The position numbers were made by a program, and so were the translations under genes. A DNA stretch of 64,000 nucleotides from Draconibacterium aestuarii (GTDB lineage: Bacteria > Bacteroidota > Bacteroidia > Bacteroidales > Prolixibacteraceae). The notes beneath the pieces are model-generated. The model saw only the letters and a list, made by a program, of their open reading frames with translations. It had not been told where the DNA came from and did no database searches. Below, piece by piece: positions 19,036 to 27,994 of this stretch. Position 1 is the stretch's first letter. Every line of letters begins with the position of its first letter. Location of the stretch: contig JAPOHD010000020.1 of NCBI GenBank assembly GCA_026671195.1, forward strand, positions 1 to 64,000. The letters run 5' to 3'.

Positions 19036-20538
19036 ATGAAACGATACTGCCTATCCCTCTTTCTGATACTTCTCTTCTGCTTACCAATTGTTTCCCAGCC
19101 CAAATACGAATTTCGGGCAGTGTGGGTAGCAACAGTTGTTAACATCGACTGGCCCTCTAAACAAGGATTAAGCACTGAAGAGCAAAAAAAGGAAGTAATT
19201 GATATACTTAACATGCACAAAAAACTTGGGATGAATGCTATAATCCTGCAAGTAAGACCTACCGCTGACGCTTTTTACAAGTCGGAACTTGAACCCTGGT
19301 CGCAATATATTACCGGCACACAGGGACAAGCTCCAAATCCATATTACGATCCGCTGAATTTTTGGATTGAGGAATGCCATAAAAGAGGAATGGAGCTGCA
19401 CGCCTGGTTAAATCCATACCGGGTGGCTATGAAATACGACCAACCACTTTCTACCAGCCACGTGGCTTTTACACATCCCGAATGGATCTTACAATATGGC
19501 GAGAAACTTTATTTTGATCCGGGAATTCCTGAGACCCGGGAATTTGTTACAAAAGTTGTTCAGGATATTGTTACACGCTACGATTTAGACGCCATTCATT
19601 TTGATGATTATTTTTATCCCTACCCTTTAAAAGAAGCCTTCCCCGATACAACTTCTTTCAGATTGTACAACCGGGGATTTTTAACAGACGACATTGCTGA
19701 TTGGCGCCGCGAAAATGTGGATATCTGTATTAAAATGCTTAACGACTCGATTAAAGCCAGTAAACCATGGGTAAAATTTGGAATTAGTCCGTTTGGGGTT
19801 TGGCGCAATAAAACCGACGATCCACGAGGTTCCGACACACAAGCCGGCTCAACCAACTACGATCATCTTTACGCCAATATTATAAAATGGCAGGAAGAAG
19901 GCTGGATAGACTACTGTCTTCCTCAATTATACTGGCGCATCGGACATCCGCTGGTTGATTTTGAGTTATTGGCCAATTGGTGGAAAAACCACGCTTATGG
20001 CCGAGCTATGTATATAGGTCAGGCACCTTACCGCGTCAGTCCCGATTCGAAAACAAAGGAATGGACAGAACCTGACCAACTTCCCAAACAAATAAATATT
20101 TTACGTACTATTCCCGAGATTGGGGGCTCCTCGTTTTACAGCAGCAAGTGGTTTAAAGAAAATTTATTAGGTTTTCAGGACAGTTTGCAATTACATTACT
20201 ACAAAAATCCGGCGCTAATTCCTCCAATGCCCTGGATCGATAACACGCCTCCTCAACCCATTTCTAAACTTAAACGATCGGGTAAAAAAGTAAAATGGCA
20301 AACTTTTCCGGCAACATCAGAAATGGACAAACCCTGGCAATATGTTGTTTACATTAACGAGGCAGGACAAACATTTAATCCTGAAGAAAGCGGATTCATA
20401 TACGATATCGCAAAATTGAAGGAACTCAAATTCAAAAGATTGAATAAGAAAAAGAAAAAATACGAAGTTCGGATTTCGGTACTCGACCGTTTAAACAACG
20501 AGAGTACGATGAGCCAACCCGTGATTTTAAAATTATAA
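19036..20538 (+). CDS. Family 10-like glycosyl hydrolase (GHL10, YngK-type)
   Basis: 500 residues with a signal peptide ending near residue 20. The barrel begins 'EFRAVWVATVVNIDWPSKQG', followed by 'MNAIILQVRPTADAFYKSE' and 'HAWLNPYRVA', all typical of the GHL10/DUF187 domain. 'LDAIHFDDYFYP' near 180 holds the likely catalytic acids. A C-terminal fibronectin-like segment (about 410-500) follows. Members act on peptidoglycan-like or complex glycans; the substrate here is not defined. The gene is 54 bases upstream of the GH9-CE4 gene and probably co-transcribed. Confidence 0.85.
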   Translation: MKRYCLSLFLILLFCLPIVSQPKYEFRAVWVATVVNIDWPSKQGLSTEEQKKEVIDILNMHKKLGMNAIILQVRPTADAFYKSELEPWSQYITGTQGQAPNPYYDPLNFWIEECHKRGMELHAWLNPYRVAMKYDQPLSTSHVAFTHPEWILQYGEKLYFDPGIPETREFVTKVVQDIVTRYDLDAIHFDDYFYPYPLKEAFPDTTSFRLYNRGFLTDDIADWRRENVDICIKMLNDSIKASKPWVKFGISPFGVWRNKTDDPRGSDTQAGSTNYDHLYANIIKWQEEGWIDYCLPQLYWRIGHPLVDFELLANWWKNHAYGRAMYIGQAPYRVSPDSKTKEWTEPDQLPKQINILRTIPEIGGSSFYSSKWFKENLLGFQDSLQLHYYKNPALIPPMPWIDNTPPQPISKLKRSGKKVKWQTFPATSEMDKPWQYVVYINEAGQTFNPEESGFIYDIAKLKELKFKRLNKKKKKYEVRISVLDRLNNESTMSQPVILKL

Positions 20539-20592
20539 AAATTAAATGGCCTCGAAGAAAGAGTTTTTAGTATAAATATTAATCCTAAACAA

Positions 20593-23058
20593 ATGAAACG
20601 AATCCTGGCTGTCTTACTTCTTTGCCTAACTTTTATTTCAAGCCGGGCAGTAGACCTTATTCGCATTAACCAACTTGGTTATCTCCCCAAATCGATAAAA
20701 GTTGCTGTCTTCCTTTCATCAGAAGAAATTTCCGAAACCGGTTTTACGGTTCACGAAGCACTTACCGACAAAGTAGTTTATGTCGGAAAAACTCAACCCT
20801 CCAACGCACAAAACTGGGGCATGGGAAGCGCTTATCGTCTGAATTTCTCTGAACTTGAATTGGATGGAGGCTATTATATAAAGGTTGGAAATACCCGATC
20901 GCCCAACTTCAGGATTAACTCCGACGTTTATGAAGGCACCGCCGATTTTATCCTGAATTATTTACGCCAACAACGCTGCGGATACAATCCCTATTTAAAA
21001 GATTCGTGCCACTTGCACGATGGAATTATTGTTGACCACCCCACAAAATCAGGTGAAATAATAAATGTAACCGGCGGCTGGCATGATGCTTCCGATTATC
21101 TTCAATATTCAACTACCTCAGTAAATACCGTCTTTCAGATGATGTTTGCCTACCATAATCATCCCGAAATTTATGGCGATGCATACAAAGCAAACGGAGA
21201 AAAAGGTTCGAACGGAACACCGGATATCTTGGATGAAATCAGATGGGGACTGGAATGGATGTTAAAAATGAATCCTGCACCCAACGAAATGTACAATCAA
21301 ATTGCCGACGACCGCGACCATGTTGGCTTCCGCTTGCCTAATAAAGACACAGCTGATTATGGACTTGGAAAATACCGCCCGGTTTATTTTGTTACCGGGC
21401 AACCACAAGGTTTAGCTGAATTTAAAAATCAAAGTACAGGGGTATCTTCCATTGCCGGGAAATTTGCCTCAGGTTTTGCACTGGGCGCCCAACTTTTTGA
21501 AGCTATTGATGCCGACTTTTCTGCTCAGCTAAAAGAAAAAGTACTGGATGTATGGAATTTTGCACTTTCCGATACAGGATTTTGCCAAACGGCCTGCAAT
21601 GTTTCACCATATTTTTACGAAGAGAGGAATTACGAGGACGACCTGGAACTGGGAGCCACTCAACTTTATGAACTAACCGGAGAACGCCACTTCCTTGATG
21701 AAGCCATTTACTGGGGAAAAAAAGAAGAAGTTTCGCCATGGATGAGAAACGGTACAGCACGTCACTACGAATCGTATCCATTTATAAATCTTGGCCATTA
21801 TTTTCTGGCTAAAAACGAAAATCCCAATTTTGTCGACAACTATAAAACAGGATTAAACTTCTTGTTCGAGAGAGGAAAAAACGACCCGTTTTTTAATGGG
21901 CTGCCATTCATCTGGTGCTCGAACAACCTGGTTGCGGCGGCTATTACCCAGGCCAATTTATACGAAAAAATAAGTGGTAACACTGAGTTTGCTGAAATGG
22001 AAGCAGCACTGCGCGATTGGCTTTTTGGGTGCAATCCGTGGGGAACCACAATGATTTGCGGATTGCCGGGAGTTGAAGACTCGCCCATGTATCCACACTC
22101 ATCGATTACCGTTCTGAATAACGAAACTACCTATGGCGGATTAATTGACGGGCCGGTTTATAACTCAATTTACACCGGGTTAATCGGCATTTCTTTAACA
22201 CAGCCCGACAAATATGCTGCGTTTAATAAGGGCAAAGCGGTTTATCACGACGATATTGGTGATTATTCCACCAACGAACCTACCATGGATGGCACTGCCA
22301 GCTTAAGCTATCTGTTAGCTGACATTGAGAATAAAGGGCGTGAGCAAAAAGTAAACTCATCCAACTTTGAAAAGGATAAGTTTGGAACAATTATTCGCAT
22401 ACAACCAGAGGCAAAAAATATTTACTTGTGTTTTACTGCCGACTCAATGTTTGAAGGAGGAGATCATGTTCTGAAAACCCTGAAAAAAAATAAAATTAAA
22501 GCTTCATTCTTTTTTACAGGCAATTTCCTGCGGCTTTCGGCTGAAAAAGAAAGAATAGAAAAAACAATCCGGGCCGGGCATTATGTTGGTGCTCATTCCG
22601 ATAAACATCTGTTATACTGTAGTTGGAACAAACGCGATTCAACACTGGTGTCTCAAAACGAATTTGAAGTTGATATAAAAAACAATTTCAGCGAACTGGA
22701 AAAATTTGGGATTAAAAGCAACGACGCAGTGTTTTTTATGCCTCCCTACGAATGGTATAATCAGGATATTGCAGACTGGAGTAAAAACATGGGTTTAAAT
22801 CTAATTAATTTCACACCGGGAACCGGAACCAATGCCGATTACACAACTCCGGATATGTCGAATTATAAATCGTCTGAAGAGTTGTGGAACCACCTGAAAC
22901 ACATTGAGGAATCAAATAAAAACGGACTTAACGGAGTAATCCTGCTGATTCACCCCGGCACTTCAGAAAAACGAACAGACAAGTTCTATTTGAAACTGGA
23001 TGAAATTATTTCTTATTTATCAGCAAAAGGATACGAATTTAAATCGCTTAAAGAATAG
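20593..23058 (+). CDS. GH9 glucanase fused to polysaccharide deacetylase-like domain
   Basis: 821 residues. Signal peptide at about 1-19; N-terminal Ig-like CelD_N domain (INQLGYLPKSIKVAVFLS) at about 25-110; GH9 catalytic module at about 115-575 with 'GGWHDASDYLQY' (catalytic Asp) and 'YEDDLELGATQLYEL' (acid Glu). After a linker, residues about 605-815 form a CE4-like deacetylase: 'KASFFFTGNFL', 'GAHSDKHLLY' (metal His), 'FMPPYEWYN', 'VILLIHPG'. The first CE4 motif, normally TFDDG, reads FTADS here. It probably cleaves beta-glucan-type polymers; the second domain may deacylate or only bind. Confidence 0.85.
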   Translation: MKRILAVLLLCLTFISSRAVDLIRINQLGYLPKSIKVAVFLSSEEISETGFTVHEALTDKVVYVGKTQPSNAQNWGMGSAYRLNFSELELDGGYYIKVGNTRSPNFRINSDVYEGTADFILNYLRQQRCGYNPYLKDSCHLHDGIIVDHPTKSGEIINVTGGWHDASDYLQYSTTSVNTVFQMMFAYHNHPEIYGDAYKANGEKGSNGTPDILDEIRWGLEWMLKMNPAPNEMYNQIADDRDHVGFRLPNKDTADYGLGKYRPVYFVTGQPQGLAEFKNQSTGVSSIAGKFASGFALGAQLFEAIDADFSAQLKEKVLDVWNFALSDTGFCQTACNVSPYFYEERNYEDDLELGATQLYELTGERHFLDEAIYWGKKEEVSPWMRNGTARHYESYPFINLGHYFLAKNENPNFVDNYKTGLNFLFERGKNDPFFNGLPFIWCSNNLVAAAITQANLYEKISGNTEFAEMEAALRDWLFGCNPWGTTMICGLPGVEDSPMYPHSSITVLNNETTYGGLIDGPVYNSIYTGLIGISLTQPDKYAAFNKGKAVYHDDIGDYSTNEPTMDGTASLSYLLADIENKGREQKVNSSNFEKDKFGTIIRIQPEAKNIYLCFTADSMFEGGDHVLKTLKKNKIKASFFFTGNFLRLSAEKERIEKTIRAGHYVGAHSDKHLLYCSWNKRDSTLVSQNEFEVDIKNNFSELEKFGIKSNDAVFFMPPYEWYNQDIADWSKNMGLNLINFTPGTGTNADYTTPDMSNYKSSEELWNHLKHIEESNKNGLNGVILLIHPGTSEKRTDKFYLKLDEIISYLSAKGYEFKSLKE

Positions 23059-23078
23059 TCGTTCTACCAATAAAAAAA

Positions 23079-23099
23079 CGGGCTTATTTTATTAGCCCG
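23079..23099 (-). terminator. Hairpin terminator at convergent gene ends
   Basis: CGGGCT (23079-23084) pairs with AGCCCG (23094-23099). On the minus strand it is followed by a T-run, so it suits the DUF2752 gene, whose stop lies in the stem. Confidence 0.75.
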
Positions 23100-23490
23100 G
23101 AGCCAACACCGAAAACGGATACCAGGGTAAATTTCGTGTAATCCAAAATACGATTACAATGGCAAATATTACCCAGGGCGTATTTTTCATATAAAACAGG
23201 TTGGGGAGTTTCCATTTAAAAAGGCGGTTTAAAACCAAATGCAAGTAGTGATAAAGAAGAAATAACCCTGCCGGCAGAAACAACAAATTGTAACTCACAA
23301 CGCCGGCAATATCGAAATGCAGTAAACTATGTAAGGCCCTTTGCGAACCGCATCCCGGACAATAAGCCCCGGTAAGCGAATGAAAAATACAACGGGGAAA
23401 AAGTTCGTGTTTATTTGGATCTAAAACAAAAAAAAGAACTGCCACCCCAATAACTCCGAGCAGCAGTCCAGTATTTAGTATTTTCTTCAT
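23092..23490 (-). CDS. DUF2752 membrane protein
   Basis: 132 residues, three hydrophobic segments (about 7-23, 58-80, 105-120). The family hallmark 'GAYCPGCGSQRALHSLL' with Cys44 and Cys47 is present, with a C-terminal 'RNLPWYPFSVLAP'. DUF2752 proteins are small inner-membrane proteins of unknown function, often found beside CD225/dispanin-like proteins, as here: the start is three bases after the stop of the next gene upstream on this strand. Likely one operon of two. Confidence 0.85.
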   Translation of the reverse strand: MKKILNTGLLLGVIGVAVLFFVLDPNKHELFPRCIFHSLTGAYCPGCGSQRALHSLLHFDIAGVVSYNLLFLPAGLFLLYHYLHLVLNRLFKWKLPNLFYMKNTPWVIFAIVIVFWITRNLPWYPFSVLAPG

Positions 23491-23493
23491 GCA

Positions 23494-23790
23494 TTAAAAA
23501 TCAAACCCACCGAACGATATTCCCAAAAGAATTCCAAACACTGAAAGCATAGTCAAAATAATTGCTATTGCACCACCAACGGCAAACGAAATCCAGGCCC
23601 ATAGTTTCGCATTTTTGCTTGCATTTATGGCTCCCTCAATGTCGCCGGCCGACCACTTAGAATTTACCTGCGCCGCAAAAACAATGGAAACAATTCCTAA
23701 AATCTGACAACAGAAGATTGTCACTAAAATGGCAAAAACCAAATAATTAGGAGGAGGGGTTCCTTGTGGTGATGTTATTTGTTCGTTCAT
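23494..23790 (-). CDS. CD225/dispanin family membrane protein
   Basis: 98 residues: a Pro-rich N-terminal tail (SPQGTPPPNYLVFAI), a first membrane helix at about 16-38 with 'FCCQILGIVSIVFAAQVNSKWSAGD', a short loop 'AINASKNAKLWAW', and a second helix at about 68-90. This is the CD225/dispanin pattern. Bacterial members are of unknown role, probably in membrane organisation. It is the first gene of a two-gene operon with the DUF2752 gene. Family assignment is confident. Confidence 0.85.
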   Translation of the reverse strand: MNEQITSPQGTPPPNYLVFAILVTIFCCQILGIVSIVFAAQVNSKWSAGDIEGAINASKNAKLWAWISFAVGGAIAIILTMLSVFGILLGISFGGFDF

Positions 23791-24149
23791 GATTTATAAG
23801 ATTTATTGACTCTCTTAAGGTTATTTACCAAAAGTAAGTTTTGTAATCTTAAATTAAAATAAAATGTTGCTTTAAAGCAAAAATCATTGAACATCTTATG
23901 CCAACATATTTTAGTTTTGTAATTGCCTGGGATCAAAGCGCAGAGGCACTTTTTTCCATAGGTTTTAAGTTTTGGTAAAATGCCTCTCTGTATATAGGGT
24001 GGCATTTTTTCATTTTACGGAAGCTATTCTTCAGTATTCGGGTAAAAACGGCTACCAGTTCAACAAAAAATTAGTCCAATCGAAAAACATATACAGTGCC
24101 CTTATTCAGGGCATTTACTACAATAAAAACACAGCAGTAACGATTTTTT
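23791..24149. other. Intergenic region without a gene
   Basis: About 360 bases between the dispanin start and the BlaI operators. A 7-bp inverted repeat (AGAGGCA 23942-23948, TGCCTCT 23981-23987) with a long loop is the only structure noticed. No coding potential recognised. Confidence 0.4.
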
Positions 24150-24194
24150 CAGTTACTAAACTGTTTTTTCAGTTGTGAAACTGAAAAAACAGTT
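24150..24194 (+). promoter_or_regulatory. Two tandem dyad operators for the BlaI-type repressor
   Basis: Dyad 1 is CAGTT-acta-AACTG (24150-24163); dyad 2 is CAGTT-gtga-AACTG (24170-24183). Their centres are exactly 20 bp apart. The second lies in a larger perfect 16-bp inverted repeat, 24159-24174 with 24179-24194. A third half-site CAGTT (24190-24194) keeps the 20-bp register. They overlap the promoter of the repressor gene, so autorepression is likely. Confidence 0.7.
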
Positions 24195-24195
24195 G

Positions 24196-24203
24196 TATGT
24201 TTG
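24196..24203 (+). promoter_or_regulatory. Promoter of the BlaI/M56 operon
   Basis: TATGTTTG matches TAnnTTTG. A TTG at 24173-24175, 20 bases upstream, serves as -33 and lies inside dyad 2. Bound repressor would therefore block RNA polymerase. The leader is about 47 bases. Confidence 0.65.
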
Positions 24204-24256
24204 CTTCGTAATCAGAAAGTCGTATAAATTAGCATCCACTACTAAAAGTCGAAAGA

Positions 24257-24616
24257 ATGAAGAAACTAACAAGGAAAGAAGAAGAGTTGATGAAAATCCT
24301 CTGGAAAATGGAAAAGGCTTTTGTAAAGGACCTCGTTGAAAAATATCCCGACCCAAAACCACATTACAATACCATTTCGTCGTTGGTGCGTTTGTTGCAG
24401 GACAAAGGTGTTATCGGTTTTAAACAATACGGAAATACCTACCAATACTTTCCGCTGATAAGCAAAGAAGAATATCGCCGATCGTTTATGAGTGAAGTGG
24501 TGAGCGATTATTTTGACAATTCGATTAAAAGTGCCGTGGCCTTTTTTGTAAAAGAAAAAGGGTTGTCGGAAGAAGAATTGGATGAGTTGGTAAAACTAAT
24601 CAAAGACCAAAAGTAA
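24257..24616 (+). CDS. BlaI/MecI/CopY family repressor
   Basis: 119 residues, winged helix-turn-helix: 'LTRKEEELMKILWKMEKAFV' then 'HYNTISSLVRLLQDKGVIGF' (recognition helix) and the wing 'YGNTYQYFPLISKEEYR'. The C-terminal half is the dimerisation helix region. The stop overlaps the start of the M56 gene (TAATG), the usual arrangement for a repressor with its membrane peptidase sensor. Dyad operators at 24150-24194 cover the promoter. The inducing signal is unknown. Confidence 0.92.
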   Translation: MKKLTRKEEELMKILWKMEKAFVKDLVEKYPDPKPHYNTISSLVRLLQDKGVIGFKQYGNTYQYFPLISKEEYRRSFMSEVVSDYFDNSIKSAVAFFVKEKGLSEEELDELVKLIKDQK

Positions 24617-27450
24617 TGGAAGCATTTTTATTCTACATCGGGAAAGCAGCATTGGCTGCCGGTGCTTTTTACCTGGTTTATCTTGCGCTTTTCCAGCACC
24701 AAAAACAGTTTGTTTTTAACCGTATTTATTTACCGGTTTCGCTGGCAGTTAGTTTTTTAATTCCGCTGATTACTTTCACAACCGTTAAATACATTGGGGC
24801 TACACAAACATTTAATCCCAATAGTTTTGCTTTTCTGCCCGAAGCCATGGAAGAAACGCAACCCGAATTTGCTTACCAGTGGTACCACTATTTGTTCGGA
24901 ATTTATATTCTCGGAATAATTGTTTTTTTATCTCATCTGCTACTCGGGCATTTTAAAGCCTTTGCAATAATCCGTTACAGCCGGTTAAAAGAGCTTTTTG
25001 GAGCTCAGGTAAATCTTACTCAAAAAGATGTTCACCCATTTTCTTTCTTTGATAAAATTGTGCTTTCCGAAAAAACGCTGGACAATCCCAATCTCGAAGT
25101 GATTGTAAACCACGAAATGATACATGTAAAAGAGAAACACACCCACGACATACTTTTTGCCGAAATCCTGTTCCTTCTACAGTGGTTTAATCCCTTTGCA
25201 TGGTTAATAAAAGATGCCATCAGAGACAATCTGGAATATAAAACCGACCACCAGATCACTAAAAACAATAATGCCGAGGTTTACCAACTAGCCATGGTTG
25301 GCCTGGCGCACAAAAAAGGAGTGGCTCCCTTTTTAACCGCGCTAAACGGCTCACAACTAAAAAACCGTATAATTATGATGAAAAAGAAAACAGAAAACCG
25401 TTACAGTCTGCTGAAACAGCTGGTTGTACTTCCGCTACTTGCTGTATTAGTAATGGGTTTATCGAACAAAGAAGTAAAAACTGAGATTGTTCAACCCAAA
25501 GCTGATGTGAAAATTATTTTAGATGGTGAAGTAGTATCATCTGATCTTCCGGTATTAAAATCGATTGATTTTTCGGAAGGATTTAATGGTTCAGATATAA
25601 TTTCAGCTTTAAACTTGACAGAAAAAGTAGCTCTGAGTTATCTGAAAATTAATGACGACAACCATAATGTTGAATTCATAATCCGTACGAAAGACTTTAA
25701 GCCTGAAAAGAATCAGGAGTTTGATAAAATAACTTCACCTGCTCAAAGCATAAGACAGGAAGAAAAATCATCTATGAGCTATTATGCTGTCGACGGTAAA
25801 ATTGTAAGTCAAAAAGAATTTGAAAAACAAGGGGAAAAAGGATTTGACAATGTAGTTCTCCTTTCAGAGAAAGATGCTACGAACAAATACGGGAAAGAGT
25901 ATAGCGGAATAATTACAAATGCAACTACTGGCTCTTCTAAATTTGTAATTAAAAAAGAACACGTAGTGCGTGGTAAAGTAACCAATGAAAAAGGTGAACC
26001 CCTTGCTGCAGCGTCAGTAATAATTAAAGATAAATCCATTGGCACTATTACAGCCATGAATGGAAATTTTGAAATACAATCTGATTCCCCGATTACGAGG
26101 ATTGAAGTTTTTATGGTGGGTTACATTAAAAAAGAGATCAAGCCCGACGGAGATCCCAACATGATCATTAAACTTGAAGCTTCTGCAAAACAAAGAAACA
26201 CACAAAGCAGTGATATAACATTTATTAAACGATTCAATGTAAAAGGTAAGGTGACAGATGAAAACGGGAAGCCAATTTCAGCTGCTTCTATTGTTATTAA
26301 GGGAAAAAATACCGGTACCATAACCGATGATAATGGAGACTACTCATTAGTACTGGGAAGCCAAAACGAAATTCTATTGTTTACCAAACAAGGTTACCAA
26401 AATAAAAAGGAAATGATTTATGGTAACGAAGTAAACGTAGTATTAAAAACCGATGGGGACAAAACAACAGGCAATAACACGCAACCAAAAGAGCCGGCAA
26501 CAATTAAATATTTGCCTAATAGCTACAACCCAGGATCAGCAGCGAAACCACTCAGCTTAACAACAAATAAGGATAATCCTCCGTTATTTGTCGTTGATGG
26601 AATAGAAAACAAAAGTATAGATTGGCTCAATCCGGACAATATCGAAAAAATAACCGCTTTAAAAGACAAACAAGCCGAAATATTGTATGGTGAAAAAGCG
26701 AAGAACGGAGCGATAATTATTACCACAAAAGATGCTGCAAAAGAGAAACTGCGCAATGCAGTTGTAATTGTTAACGGGGAAAAATACAAAGGAGATATTA
26801 GCGACATAGATCCGGGGAGCATAGAAAAAATGGACGTGCTTAAAAACGAATCGGCTACCAAACTTTATGGCACCGAAGCGAAAGACGGCGCAATAATAAT
26901 TACCACAAAAAACAAGCTAGATTTTGGAGACAAATCACCACTGATTTTTGTAGATGGACTACTATACAACGGAGATATGGATGATATCAATCCTGAGAAT
27001 ATTAAATCAGTTGATGTATTAAAAGATGCCTCGGCCCTGGCTTATGATCCGACTGCCAAAAACGGAGTGGTTCTGATTTCTACAAAATCAGATAAAATTA
27101 CGTCGGAACTTGATCTGAGAAAGTTTATTGCCCAAAGAATTAAATATCCGGTGGAAGCACAAAAAGCAAACAAAGCAGGCATTGCACAACTTTTTGCAAA
27201 AGTGAATGGCGATGGTATTGTGTATTCCATCTCAGAAAAAAAGGTAAAGGATGCCATTGCCGTTGGCGAGGTGGTTGTTACTGCATATGGCCCCAAACCC
27301 GAAGAAGTTGTTGCTGCAGATGATTCCAACGACCTTTCAAAGCTTTTAACCGATGAAGCCAAAAGAGTGCTTCAACAAATTCCGAAGTTGGACATGCCGG
27401 AATTTAAAGGAAAAACCATTGCCTTTACTGTAAAATTTATGTTGCAGTAA
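24616..27450 (+). CDS. M56 (BlaR1-like) peptidase with plug-like and TonB C-terminal modules
   Basis: 944 residues. Residues 1-280 are the multi-helix M56 membrane peptidase, with zinc motif HEMIHVKEKH near 171-180 and a final helix 'LVVLPLLAVLVMGL' near 265-280. After a linker come two carboxypeptidase-regulatory-like domains (about 450-515, 539-600), three TonB-receptor plug-like repeats (about 653-705, 713-765, 773-825; each ends like 'AKNGAIIITTK') and a TonB C-terminal-like domain (about 833-944; 'RIKYPVEAQKANKAGIAQLF'). The peptidase is probably the sensor/antirepressor for BlaI; the exported modules suggest outer-membrane or envelope surveillance (inference). Confidence 0.85.
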   Translation: MEAFLFYIGKAALAAGAFYLVYLALFQHQKQFVFNRIYLPVSLAVSFLIPLITFTTVKYIGATQTFNPNSFAFLPEAMEETQPEFAYQWYHYLFGIYILGIIVFLSHLLLGHFKAFAIIRYSRLKELFGAQVNLTQKDVHPFSFFDKIVLSEKTLDNPNLEVIVNHEMIHVKEKHTHDILFAEILFLLQWFNPFAWLIKDAIRDNLEYKTDHQITKNNNAEVYQLAMVGLAHKKGVAPFLTALNGSQLKNRIIMMKKKTENRYSLLKQLVVLPLLAVLVMGLSNKEVKTEIVQPKADVKIILDGEVVSSDLPVLKSIDFSEGFNGSDIISALNLTEKVALSYLKINDDNHNVEFIIRTKDFKPEKNQEFDKITSPAQSIRQEEKSSMSYYAVDGKIVSQKEFEKQGEKGFDNVVLLSEKDATNKYGKEYSGIITNATTGSSKFVIKKEHVVRGKVTNEKGEPLAAASVIIKDKSIGTITAMNGNFEIQSDSPITRIEVFMVGYIKKEIKPDGDPNMIIKLEASAKQRNTQSSDITFIKRFNVKGKVTDENGKPISAASIVIKGKNTGTITDDNGDYSLVLGSQNEILLFTKQGYQNKKEMIYGNEVNVVLKTDGDKTTGNNTQPKEPATIKYLPNSYNPGSAAKPLSLTTNKDNPPLFVVDGIENKSIDWLNPDNIEKITALKDKQAEILYGEKAKNGAIIITTKDAAKEKLRNAVVIVNGEKYKGDISDIDPGSIEKMDVLKNESATKLYGTEAKDGAIIITTKNKLDFGDKSPLIFVDGLLYNGDMDDINPENIKSVDVLKDASALAYDPTAKNGVVLISTKSDKITSELDLRKFIAQRIKYPVEAQKANKAGIAQLFAKVNGDGIVYSISEKKVKDAIAVGEVVVTAYGPKPEEVVAADDSNDLSKLLTDEAKRVLQQIPKLDMPEFKGKTIAFTVKFMLQ

Positions 27451-27485
27451 AAAACAAAAACAGTGGTTGTCACTGTCAATTCCAC

Positions 27486-27526
27486 GAATGCCATCCTTCT
27501 GAATTTAAAAGGGATGGCATTCTGTT
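27486..27526 (+). terminator. Terminator of the BlaI/M56 operon
   Basis: Perfect 11-bp inverted repeat, GAATGCCATCC (27486-27496) with GGATGGCATTC (27512-27522), followed by TGTTTT. Lies 36 bases after the M56 stop. Confidence 0.8.
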
Positions 27527-27545
27527 TTAAGAAAGGTTATTTTTC

Positions 27546-27818
27546 ATCAGAGAACCATTATCTTTTAGAAGATGGCCTCCATCTTATGAAAGATTGCCCT
27601 CATCTTATGCCAGAGAAAGGCGATCTTATGGCAGAGTATCATCATCTTATGGTTTTTCAGCGCTGTCTTTTATAAGATGGCCTCTATCTTATGAAAGATG
27701 GCCCTCATCTTACGCCAGAGAAAGGCGATCTTATGTCAGAGCATCATCATCTTATGGTTTTTCAGCGCTATCTTTTAGAAGATGGCCTCTATCTTATGAA
27801 AGATGGTCACGATCTTAT
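27546..27818. repeat. 21-bp tandem repeat in 105-bp higher-order units
   Basis: At least 12, probably 13, units of 21 bp, in perfect register, most ending in ATCTTAT (ends at 27587, 27608, 27629, 27650 and so on to 27818). Five units make a 105-bp super-unit, present about 2.5 times; a piece such as TCTTTTAGAAGATGGCCTC recurs at 27561, 27666 (one base changed) and 27771. In one plus frame each unit gives a seven-residue repeat ending HLM or DLM, interrupted by a single TAA at 27673-27675, then open to 27846. Whether it is coding is unknown. It lies behind the operon terminator. Confidence 0.85.
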
Positions 27819-27924
27819 ACCTGCGAAAATGTATCTCCCGGGATAAAATAATCGACAGAATCCGGATCTAAACAATCGGACTTGACACTGAAATACATTT
27901 TGAAGCAGAACAGGAAAATATAAA

Positions 27925-27969
27925 AAAGATCCGATCCCTCTATATTAAAAAAACAGGGATCGGATCTTT
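27925..27969. terminator. Bidirectional hairpin terminator
   Basis: Perfect 15-bp inverted repeat, AAAGATCCGATCCCT (27925-27939) with its complement at 27955-27969, A-rich before and T-rich after. It closes the GH97 gene on the minus strand, 25 bases past its stop. Confidence 0.85.
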
Positions 27970-27994
27970 TAAATTCAAAGCCCTAATCTCGAAA

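Noticed and set aside
24150-24194. A riboswitch or attenuator upstream of the BlaI gene
   Set aside because: The palindromes lie upstream of and across the promoter, not in the transcript, so they are DNA operators.
27463-27675. A 70-residue gene after the M56 gene
   Set aside because: It runs through the operon terminator and into the tandem repeat; its stop arises from a single base change in one repeat unit.
27546-27818. CRISPR array
   Set aside because: The repeat units are contiguous 21-mers with no unique spacers, and no cas gene is near; it is a tandem repeat.
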